DNA of 35,736 nt. It comes from Ravibacter sp964559125. Its GTDB lineage: Bacteria; Bacteroidota; Bacteroidia; Cytophagales; Spirosomataceae. Below, in pieces: positions 18,501-25,110 of the stretch (position 1 is its first letter; each line of letters starts with the position of its first letter). A model generated the notes under the pieces. That model was not told where the DNA came from, made no database searches, and worked only from the letters and a program-made list of their open reading frames with translations. The position numbers and the translations under genes were made by a program. Location: the NCBI GenBank assembly GCA_964559125.1, contig CAZLGW010000047.1:1-35736 (forward strand). The letters run 5' to 3'.

Positions 18501-21500
18501 GATTCTGGATAACCCTCCCGATCGTCTGAACCAGACTGTTGACGACCACATACCAGGTTGTGATGTCCCACCTACTGAAATAGTTCAGTTCAATTTCTTC
18601 GAATACCCCGACGCGTGACATAGCATCTGCAAGAAGAAGCCGGATCCCCTCAAGTTTGTTGATCAGTTGATCGAACAGGTCGGGATTGCCGGTACGTATC
18701 TCGGTAACTTCGTCTCTGATATCGTCTCCAAGGAGCAGTCGGGCAATCAATTTTTCTATGGGATCGATACCGGCAGCAGCCTTCAGGCTTTCCAGTATCC
18801 CTTCGCGGGATACCTGATCGGGATTATCGTTCCAAAGCCACTCTATAAAATATGCATGAAGGGTAGAGTCCTTGAGCAGAGTTTCCGGTGAGAATGTCGG
18901 CTTCAACGCTTCACGGGCTTCCTCGTTATGCCTGACTTTCTGTTTTATCAGTTCGATGATCGGGCCAGAATAGGGCGATGACCGAAATGCATAAGCGGTG
19001 CGATGTGCTTTGATGTTCCTGGCCGACCAATCTTCTTCCGATTCTTTATCCTCCTTTTTTACTTGCCATACAAGATTTTCGTCTTCAAGCCGGGCCTGTT
19101 TATCCTTCCGGATGACCATCGAATTTGAGTCAACGACTTCGATTTCGCACAGCATCTCATACAAATTGTTCTTTTTCTTTGTACTTGCCTCGAGAATATT
19201 AAGGTCATTTCGCAGAAGTAGAGGTTTTTGGTAACGATTTAAATGGATCTCACACTGCCTAATGGTGTCATTAAAGCCAAACCGCCCGATAAAATAATCC
19301 TTGTTGGCGTTGATAATACTTTGGCGTTCGGAGTAGGAGCGTTGTAAAAAGTAGGCTAATTCATGATATTCCCGCTCCTTCAAAAGATGATTTTTATTGT
19401 CATATCCCCCGCAAAGCGCTGCTAACAACCTGAGAAGGCATGAATTATCGAGCAGCCTGTCCCTAATATCTGTATCCTCCAGGGCACTGCGGATATCGGT
19501 TGAATAGAGGAACTGGCTCTTGGTTTCGGCAGCGACCTGCTCCCGGATCTGCTCCTGGTCATAGGCCCGGCGGGCAATCCTGAAGTTTTCTTTTCTTTGC
19601 AGGTATTCCGAACGATTTCGCTTTCGTTCCTCTTTTTCATCCCAGACAGGAGAGGGCGCCATGTACCAGGGCGTTGTCGTGCTTAACGCTTGCTGTATGA
19701 GCGAATGGATGGCAAAGCCCCACTCCTTGCGGTCACTGGAGAGATATTTCCGGAAATAGGTAACAATCACGCCAGGCTCGATCCGGGTGTTGAGCAGGAT
19801 CGAGGCGCCGGCCATCAGCAGATCCCGGGGTGGGTCTACGCTCGTCAGAATATCTTTTATAGCATCTGTAGTTGCATCCGGAAGTATACGGTGCAGTTCG
19901 ATGAAGCCCTCCTCTATAAGCTGGCGTATCTTGGCCTTGGACGGATCATGATAAACGCGTGTATAAGATTCAAGGAGAGAGTTAACCAGGAGTCCTGCCT
20001 GGTCTTTAAATACATCGATATTAGTACCTCTCAGGCTATCGATAGTTATCAGGGTATGTAGTGGGATATCCAGCCGCTGGTTATTGTTGTGATGAATATA
20101 GTATTGGAAAAAGTCTCTGAAGTCATTTTTTGAAAAATCGATGCTTATGGCGCTTATCGCGAAATAGATGGGTTCACGCCATCGGGCGCTGACGGATTTG
20201 TCGACGATAAGCTGCCTGTTTTTCATCAGTTGCAGGCCTGCCAGGTACTCCTGGAATGTCAGATGCAGAAAGCTGTAGATCCTCGGGGCTCTTTCTGTCA
20301 GGAGCCCGGCGTCATAGTTAATGAGGTCGGGAACGGAATTATCACCTTTCAGCAGCTTTTCCAGATCGGTACGGTCTATCAGGTTATCGGCCGATTGCTC
20401 ATGTATATAATAAGCGATGGGGCCGAACGCTTTCTTCATTTCGGGAGCACTGAGTATTCCGCGTATGGTGGCAAAACTTTCGACCATCTTGTGATAGAGC
20501 TCCGCCTTGACACTGGGTACGGTTTTTTCAGTATAATAGATAGAGCAAAAAAGGCCCATGAGGAGGGGGTTCCCGGCCATTTCCGAAATAGTGGCATCAT
20601 TCTGGATAATGAGGAAAAGGTTTTCTATCCAGACCGCAGTGTTGATTTCGTCTCTTTCCCGGGCCTTATCCAACGCTTGCTTCCATTGTTCTGCAAAGCG
20701 CTGTTGAGACGATATCGGCATGGGTTCGACGCGCGCTCTTTTAAGATTTAAACGTAGCGGTGCGGCATCATACCCAATGACCCTGCTGGTGACGAGCAGA
20801 CGGTTCCCACTATTGCTGCCGGAGTGGTCGGGTATAAAAAGATGGGCAAAATCCTCGATTTCCCTTACAAGCTCATCCCGGTATTTTCCACCTTCGTCCA
20901 GGCCGTCGAGGACCACAACGGCCTGCCGGTTTTCTAACGCATGCCGAAATACTTTGAATAGGTCTTCTCCGGCTATTATTATATTATTTTCGTCGGTTAC
21001 AGGTAAACGTTTCCAACTCAGCTTCTCAAGGTATTGCAGCAACGTAAGCTTATCTCCCTTCTCCCTGGTCTTTGTATATTCCTGGGCATAATCCGCAATA
21101 GCAACCAGGATGGGTACCAGTAATGGTTCGTTCTGCTCGATCCACCTGTATACATAATCGTTCACCAACCACCGCGCCAGGGTAGTCTTGCCGCTTCCGG
21201 GATCTCCTAAAATAAGGCATTTGTTGCTTTGAAGAACAAATTCATTTACCGACACTTCATTGCTGTCCAGCACCTGGTAATCCTTTTCTTCCTGGTTAAT
21301 GTGGTTTGACCTCACATGGTACCCGGTGTAGTCTTCGGGGTCGTCGTCAGAACCACGAAGCGCCTGCGGAGTGCGGGAATAATGGATATCATCGTCACTC
21401 GTGTAGGCACGAAGAGGTGTAAAGATCTCAAGGTTATCGATATAGATTTCAGGATAATGGGAGGTGCCGTATACTTTAAGGGTTCCGTGGGTTTTTCGAA

Positions 21501-22392
21501 GCCAATGTAAATAATGTTCACGGATTTTATTTAAGAACGCGGTATCAGTTACAGGCGCTTCTTCTTTATGTGCTATGGGTGGGGATGTCAGGTAAAGTTT
21601 GTCCAATGCCCCCAACTTGTTGTCCAATGCCCCCAACTTGATGGATCTATAGTAGTATTCCTTCATGACTAGCTTTTTGGGCGGAGATACAAGTCCCTTA
21701 TGCTTTTCATGAATGGATTTATGGATGAAACTATACAGCGTGTCCAGCGATTTACGTTCTTCCAACGCCTGGATCAAGTACCTGGAAAAAATAGAATAAA
21801 AGGGCCGGTCTGTGCCAGCTTTGCGATATTCTTCTGTTTCTTGTTCATCTTCAATATCATAGTCAAAGGATTCTCCCTGACTGGAAGCAATGACAAGTAG
21901 TTTTATGTCGTGCTTCTGGCGAATAGCTTCATACTTCTGACGAATGATCTCATAAATACGATCGCTGAAACAACAATCCAGGATCACGACGAAATTTGCC
22001 TTCTGGAACCTGTTATCATCATAGCAGGCCAGTATATCACTCATTTCGACCGAGCCTATAATCTTAGCCCTGTGGAGCCGGGTATCTTTAGCTAGTATAT
22101 GCAGATCCTGATCCTTGTTTAGCATTCCGTGGCTGGATATATACAGCAGCAAAATACTGTCTGGGCTTACTACCTCGCCTTCAGGGGGGGAGCCTTTATA
22201 AAAATCGTCGATATGAGAGAGGACTTCCAATGCTGGTTGATCTACAACCCTGGTCACCTGGAAGCCATTAATTTCTAATAATTCGCCAATCCGGGTTACA
22301 TTATGTGTAGATGCTTTGAGTTGTTTTTGAGGTTCATTTTGATACAAATCGAACACATCGTTTCCGATGAGAAGCGCTTTTTTTAAGAGCAT
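15589..22392 (-). CDS. Caspase-like protease / NACHT NTPase / helical-repeat protein (conflict-system effector-sensor)
   Basis: 2267 residues, start ATG 22392. Residues 1-250 are a caspase-like (peptidase C14) domain: KKALLIGND strand, catalytic His88 in YISSHG and Cys141 in VILDCCFSD. A linker with a 7-residue duplication (LGALDNK/LGALDKL, ~254-266) follows. A NACHT NTPase spans about 380-720: Walker A GDPGSGKTT (396-404), Walker B VVVLDGLDE (492-500), TSR sensor (535-537), GNPLLM (607-612) and the winged-helix HLTFQEYLA (710-718). The remaining ~1550 residues are alpha-helical with HEAT/TPR-like character, probably the sensing part. The layout matches STAND-type conflict proteins (bNACHT, caspase-NACHT): a trigger binds the repeats, NACHT oligomerises with ATP, and the caspase cleaves targets to stop growth or kill the cell. 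It sits 58 bp downstream of an EACC1-like gene in the same orientation. Trigger and substrate are unknown. Confidence 0.88.
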   Translation of the reverse strand: MLLKKALLIGNDVFDLYQNEPQKQLKASTHNVTRIGELLEINGFQVTRVVDQPALEVLSHIDDFYKGSPPEGEVVSPDSILLLYISSHGMLNKDQDLHILAKDTRLHRAKIIGSVEMSDILACYDDNRFQKANFVVILDCCFSDRIYEIIRQKYEAIRQKHDIKLLVIASSQGESFDYDIEDEQETEEYRKAGTDRPFYSIFSRYLIQALEERKSLDTLYSFIHKSIHEKHKGLVSPPKKLVMKEYYYRSIKLGALDNKLGALDKLYLTSPPIAHKEEAPVTDTAFLNKIREHYLHWLRKTHGTLKVYGTSHYPEIYIDNLEIFTPLRAYTSDDDIHYSRTPQALRGSDDDPEDYTGYHVRSNHINQEEKDYQVLDSNEVSVNEFVLQSNKCLILGDPGSGKTTLARWLVNDYVYRWIEQNEPLLVPILVAIADYAQEYTKTREKGDKLTLLQYLEKLSWKRLPVTDENNIIIAGEDLFKVFRHALENRQAVVVLDGLDEGGKYRDELVREIEDFAHLFIPDHSGSNSGNRLLVTSRVIGYDAAPLRLNLKRARVEPMPISSQQRFAEQWKQALDKARERDEINTAVWIENLFLIIQNDATISEMAGNPLLMGLFCSIYYTEKTVPSVKAELYHKMVESFATIRGILSAPEMKKAFGPIAYYIHEQSADNLIDRTDLEKLLKGDNSVPDLINYDAGLLTERAPRIYSFLHLTFQEYLAGLQLMKNRQLIVDKSVSARWREPIYFAISAISIDFSKNDFRDFFQYYIHHNNNQRLDIPLHTLITIDSLRGTNIDVFKDQAGLLVNSLLESYTRVYHDPSKAKIRQLIEEGFIELHRILPDATTDAIKDILTSVDPPRDLLMAGASILLNTRIEPGVIVTYFRKYLSSDRKEWGFAIHSLIQQALSTTTPWYMAPSPVWDEKEERKRNRSEYLQRKENFRIARRAYDQEQIREQVAAETKSQFLYSTDIRSALEDTDIRDRLLDNSCLLRLLAALCGGYDNKNHLLKEREYHELAYFLQRSYSERQSIINANKDYFIGRFGFNDTIRQCEIHLNRYQKPLLLRNDLNILEASTKKKNNLYEMLCEIEVVDSNSMVIRKDKQARLEDENLVWQVKKEDKESEEDWSARNIKAHRTAYAFRSSPYSGPIIELIKQKVRHNEEAREALKPTFSPETLLKDSTLHAYFIEWLWNDNPDQVSREGILESLKAAAGIDPIEKLIARLLLGDDIRDEVTEIRTGNPDLFDQLINKLEGIRLLLADAMSRVGVFEEIELNYFSRWDITTWYVVVNSLVQTIGRVIQNPVSLAPFMAILGRVEPQLSSILEADRCICALLSDNEDITYQFAVVLDTLPKGKDLLDALMNYYLAPNVQLAEHISTYRWHTDPLPYTYDNELLPFEVYEVIDSLSGFNRLTGSRNSLKTGFRYQCSENLSSLYGQAEDYGIEALLFHIYVGSEESVRLLKKDYYDYNEATRNWLSEKIQNIENPYMRARVYYRYALITDQSDRLLIVKEGLEIAGNINNVHQRARITERLIRLLPAAERTEEIMEEFMKDIGRVENPNDQARLLLRANSLLPAPGSPAMIRIAIGNASCINDDFKKIALLTLIKPYLTDHEKLKAEFNNCLLSISNPLYRALFSNQVAAKIMYNEEKLFSDTGRQHNQQWAPLLITMAITEFLDNFNESPQMESLWEKLANSESERDFNDTADVLLSRAGENMITLTFRIAKTLETIVGKPGNPVPLLSLLDSPTESAIPIVESWRNSPVEILKQLAIICRVEQTSMIDLESVQVLLDILDSENELFRLRASLIFSGGMDRVTITKRPYRSSQLTDAVIEKIVKSYLSTTNASKKRTLWLFFYLMIHDTPAYLQKWARMADSPGLGQKVGKFILQSIAEVNEECWIELKKLCQKSNPVIQEALTESLSWLGYPENEQQFKPQDAYDVFRELVSNADLKNTYVGETWRICKILDDFASTLNDSTEFDPSGSGIISQLNLLVFTARDCIGNPPLLPIHTIAESMTNWNGSRLRNITIQVDGQDIKMEKYLDDIFTKFNKKAEEGQTRNPFMDVLLRLTDHMLNRDMNHGSEIATALLDLTSYFTAKRSLYFEQYCRLNPAFIDKILYVIRFQSGIVKQSAALRLVRHLPEIDERVVDALKAGILFDSTIVRNIAEESINMLLPEKLDDNLLNMLIRNLEFSNDNVIYSNIRILTRLVRKGCFPSEKSSAILNAFSELSSQPNSKRGIYVLEGSGTYIEPNRIVLLTRFDRMLYENMLQILNL

Positions 22393-22450
22393 TATTGAGG
22401 TGGGTTAGACTAAGGGAAGGGTTTAAATAACCGGAAAAGAGTAGGTTGTG

Positions 22451-22753
22451 CTACATTTCCTCTGTCTCTGCTACGAGGGAAGCGCTTTTGGAGGCGCTAT
22501 TCTTCTTTTTATTCCAGAGCTCGATTAGCACGAGTGTCAAATTAATGCAACCGGGAGCCAGTTCTAATATCAGCTTGAACGTGCTGCTATCTCCCCTTGC
22601 CCCATCGATCGACTGTTTGTTTTCAATTAATTCGCTGAACTCTATTCCATCCAATTCTTGCTTAAGATAAAGTTCAAGGTCTCGATAATTGTCGATCATA
22701 TCATTTCGGGTGATCTCGTCATCCGATCTGAGCGTAACGGTTAACTTTTCCAT
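22451..22753 (-). CDS. EACC1-like small protein (effector-associated constant component 1)
   Basis: 100 residues. I start at ATG 22753; a TTG one codon earlier is possible. The N-terminal part MEKLTVTLRSDDEITRNDM...LELYLKQEL looks like a strand-helix unit. GARGD (51-55) is followed by a hydrophobic segment (FKLILELAPGCINLTLVLIELW, 59-80) and a polar tail. This matches the pattern of EACC1, a small conserved partner described in NTP-dependent conflict systems next to caspase-like, trypsin-like or other effectors: a SDD-containing N-terminus, the G-A-x-G-D turn and then a helix ending near Trp. The downstream caspase-NACHT gene is exactly such a partner. EACC1 is thought to recruit or gate the effector, but its mechanism is not established. 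The match was made by eye and is the least certain part of the system. Confidence 0.6.
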   Translation of the reverse strand: MEKLTVTLRSDDEITRNDMIDNYRDLELYLKQELDGIEFSELIENKQSIDGARGDSSTFKLILELAPGCINLTLVLIELWNKKKNSASKSASLVAETEEM

Positions 22754-22837
22754 CAACTCGATATTAATGTTGGGCTTGTCTGAATTGTTTAATTAAATAG
22801 TCTGAAACCTGCTGCAATACTGAAGTAGCAGGCGCCC

Positions 22838-22845
22838 CTAAGATA
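22838..22845 (-). promoter_or_regulatory. Possible -7 box for the EACC1/caspase-NACHT operon
   Basis: On the minus strand this reads TATCTTAG, one mismatch from the Bacteroidota -7 consensus TAnnTTTG, about 85 bp upstream of the EACC1-like start. I see no clear -33 TTTG at the right spacing, so it is only a candidate. A small imperfect hairpin (CCTGCTGC / GTAGCAGG, 22808-22832) lies just downstream of it. Confidence 0.25.
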
Positions 22846-22869
22846 CAAATTATCTGGAAAATTCTTTTG

Positions 22870-23133
22870 TTAAGGCCAAACCCTTTTGATTAATCCCGGA
22901 AGTTGTATGTTAGTCGATCCTTTCGTGGGGTATGTATAGTCCGATTCCTCCAACTTAAGTCCTTTCGTCTCCGGGATCATTTTCCGGCAGAAGACCGCCC
23001 TGCTCCGGCAAACCGTAGCAAAAAGCAGATACATCCCGGCTGTAGTACCGTAAATTTTATCAAACCATTCGTTTATCATCGGGAAAGCCTGAGCGATCAG
23101 GAAAGAGGATGCGTAAAGAAGTTGGATTGGTTG
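22870..23133 (-). pseudogene. C-terminal remnant of a sugar-porter MFS transporter
   Basis: In one minus-strand frame the residues ASSFLIAQAFPMINEWFDKIYGTTAG, MYLLFATVC and IPETKGLKLEE match the last two membrane helices and the PETKGxxLEE signature of sugar-porter family transporters, which are about 450-500 residues long. Only about 80 residues remain. No start codon or ribosome site precedes the fragment, and the glycoside-hydrolase stop lies 13 bp upstream. It is most simply the leftover of a sugar-transporter gene deleted from the hydrolase locus. Confidence 0.75.
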
Positions 23134-23146
23134 ATAAAGTGGCCGA

Positions 23147-24913
23147 CTATAACGGTGGTGTGACGGACGGCGTTGATTTTTCACCGGTATGATATATAGC
23201 CATTAGCTCCCGGAAACCGGCATCCGTTTTTTCGTTAGATATGCCCTTGTTCTTTCGGAATTCATAATCCATCATGGCCCGGATCATCAGTATTCGCCAA
23301 CGCCATCCTTTTTTAATGCTTTCCGGTAGCTGGCTATCTACCTCATTTAGAATCCGGTAGGCTCTTTCAGCGCCGTGATCCTGCTCGGGTACCCGGGCAG
23401 GCCGCCCCTTCCATTTGATAAGGCCATGATTTTTTTCCAATATCTGTATTACCTCTACTATTTGATCCGCAAGTTTTGCCGAGTATTCGAAAGAAGCATA
23501 TTCCCTGACAATATCGTTAACGGGCCGGTCGCTATTCCAATAGAACTGGCTGCATATCACTTTATTAAGATCCTCAAACAAACCTTCCGAATAGGGGAAC
23601 CCTCCTGCCAGCTTATGTCTGACAGAATCCCAGATGAGCTGAAAACGTTGCGGCAGCGGATTGGCCCCGAATCCTCCCCATGGGGCGCTTCCCCACATAC
23701 TGATTTCAGGGAAGTTCAGCATAGGTAAGTTACCAGGTACAGGGTTCTCGAGCGGGTATTTCGGAAAATCATTATGTGAATCAGCCATGATATAATCGAC
23801 CAGCGGCTTCTCCTTTTGGTATGCCCTGGCCAGTCCGACCCACTCTCCTTCATCTTCTATGGCGTCAAAAAGCCAGGTAGACTGTATCAACCTCATATTA
23901 GGCTTTTTTTCTTTTACCATGGCAGCGATGTGTTTGGTCATTTTCAGAAAGCCGTTACTTCCCCAGGGAATACAGTCCTTACAGCCGCAGCCTCCCTGGT
24001 CGTAAGGCCATATCGAAAGATAATCCAATTCTACCCCTCTTGATGCAAATGCGTCTATTTCCTCTGAGATCTGCTTTACAACCAGTTCGGGGCCGCCTGG
24101 TTTTGCCGGGCATATCTCTACGCCATACTCGCCCCTTATCTTCAATTGAAGAGGGGATTCCGCTCTTAACTCTTTCGGAGAGGTGCTATACCCTTCATTA
24201 GCCAGCAGCGTAAGAGCAGCGTCCATACCGACTTTCTTTCCTTCCCTTAAAAGCAAAGCAAGCCTGTCGAGCATTTTCTGTGCTTCCGGGTCGTCTATGC
24301 CCGTATAATGATGCATATCAAACCACACGATCAGGCCGTTGTAACCCCATAATGCCAACTCTTCAATATACTCCGTCAGTTTCTCTACCGGGGCAATATG
24401 ATAAAAATTGTAAAAATGGGTGGCGAAATAGATCTTCCGGAATGGTTTTTCAGGTACAGAAAGCCCCTGCCAGCTACCGGGAGTAAAACCATCAGCTGTA
24501 AGAGAGGACGTATGCAAAAATTTTCCCAACCCATACAAAATACCATTCGGATCTCCGGCAGTAATAGTGACGGAGTTACTGCCGACATGCTCTATTCTGA
24601 ATGATTCAGCGGGTACTACTTTTGGAACAATGTTGAGATTTACATCCAGTTTCTCTCTTCTTTCAGTATTAAATTTCAACCCTGTACGCTGCGAAACGAT
24701 GCGTTTTACGATTCTCACTGCATTCTGTGTAATAGGATCAGAATCAGGTGCAGTAATAAAGTTGAGATATTTATAATTGGCGCCCAATGGTTGCCTGTTG
24801 TTCTCCCGGTATTCTTTTTTGCGTTCAACAGGTAAAAACTTATCCGGTACTACTGAAGAAAGGGCTAATCCGGCAAGAGAAGTTTTCTTTAAAAAATGTC
24901 TTCTGCTTTTCAT
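23147..24913 (-). CDS. Tat-exported glycoside-hydrolase-like protein
   Basis: 588 residues. The N-terminus MKSRRHFLKKTSLAGLALSS is a twin-arginine export signal (RR at 4-5), so the protein is exported folded. Residues ~40-150 hold an alpha-glucuronidase/GH20-type N-terminal domain, with VTITAGDPNGILYGLGKFLH as its hallmark. The rest looks like a TIM barrel (RKIYFATHFYNFYH, LALWGYNGLIVWFDMHH, LDYLSIWPYDQGGCGCKDC, LMLNFPEISMWG-type strands) with acidic and Trp residues suited to sugar binding. The Cys-rich DQGGCGCKDC may bind a metal or form disulfides. The exact GH family and substrate cannot be assigned by eye. A sugar-porter remnant directly downstream suggests the locus once paired hydrolysis with uptake. 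Confidence 0.75.
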   Translation of the reverse strand: MKSRRHFLKKTSLAGLALSSVVPDKFLPVERKKEYRENNRQPLGANYKYLNFITAPDSDPITQNAVRIVKRIVSQRTGLKFNTERREKLDVNLNIVPKVVPAESFRIEHVGSNSVTITAGDPNGILYGLGKFLHTSSLTADGFTPGSWQGLSVPEKPFRKIYFATHFYNFYHIAPVEKLTEYIEELALWGYNGLIVWFDMHHYTGIDDPEAQKMLDRLALLLREGKKVGMDAALTLLANEGYSTSPKELRAESPLQLKIRGEYGVEICPAKPGGPELVVKQISEEIDAFASRGVELDYLSIWPYDQGGCGCKDCIPWGSNGFLKMTKHIAAMVKEKKPNMRLIQSTWLFDAIEDEGEWVGLARAYQKEKPLVDYIMADSHNDFPKYPLENPVPGNLPMLNFPEISMWGSAPWGGFGANPLPQRFQLIWDSVRHKLAGGFPYSEGLFEDLNKVICSQFYWNSDRPVNDIVREYASFEYSAKLADQIVEVIQILEKNHGLIKWKGRPARVPEQDHGAERAYRILNEVDSQLPESIKKGWRWRILMIRAMMDYEFRKNKGISNEKTDAGFRELMAIYHTGEKSTPSVTPPL

Positions 24914-25026
24914 GCAAATCTGTATTAATATGTTTTTTAATAGTTTTGACTTTCCCGTTCCACCATCCCGGAAACTGACCGTTATTATCTAATGGGAACC
25001 TCAAAAAAAACCTGATGCTGCGTTAT

Positions 25027-25082
25027 GTCAATTTTATAACTTCCTTATTTACAAGAGTAAACTCCGGAGTTATAAGATTGAC
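25027..25082 (-). terminator. Inverted repeat downstream of the kinase gene
   Basis: GTCAATTTTATAACTTCC (25027-25044) pairs with GGAGTTATAAGATTGAC (25066-25082) with one G-U pair and one mismatch, around a ~21-base loop. It lies 29 bp past the kinase stop in the ~200 bp gap before the hydrolase gene. A T-run comes only about 15 bases after the stem on the minus strand, so it is an imperfect intrinsic terminator. Otherwise the gap holds only AT-rich sequence and presumably the hydrolase promoter. Confidence 0.5.
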
Positions 25083-25110
25083 AGGCCTTGCCTGAGGAGT
25101 TTTTGGTCCC

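Noticed and set aside
22808..22832. Imperfect hairpin CCTGCTGC / GTAGCAGG upstream of the EACC1-like gene
   Set aside because: Short, with a mismatch and no T-run; too weak to call a riboswitch or terminator.
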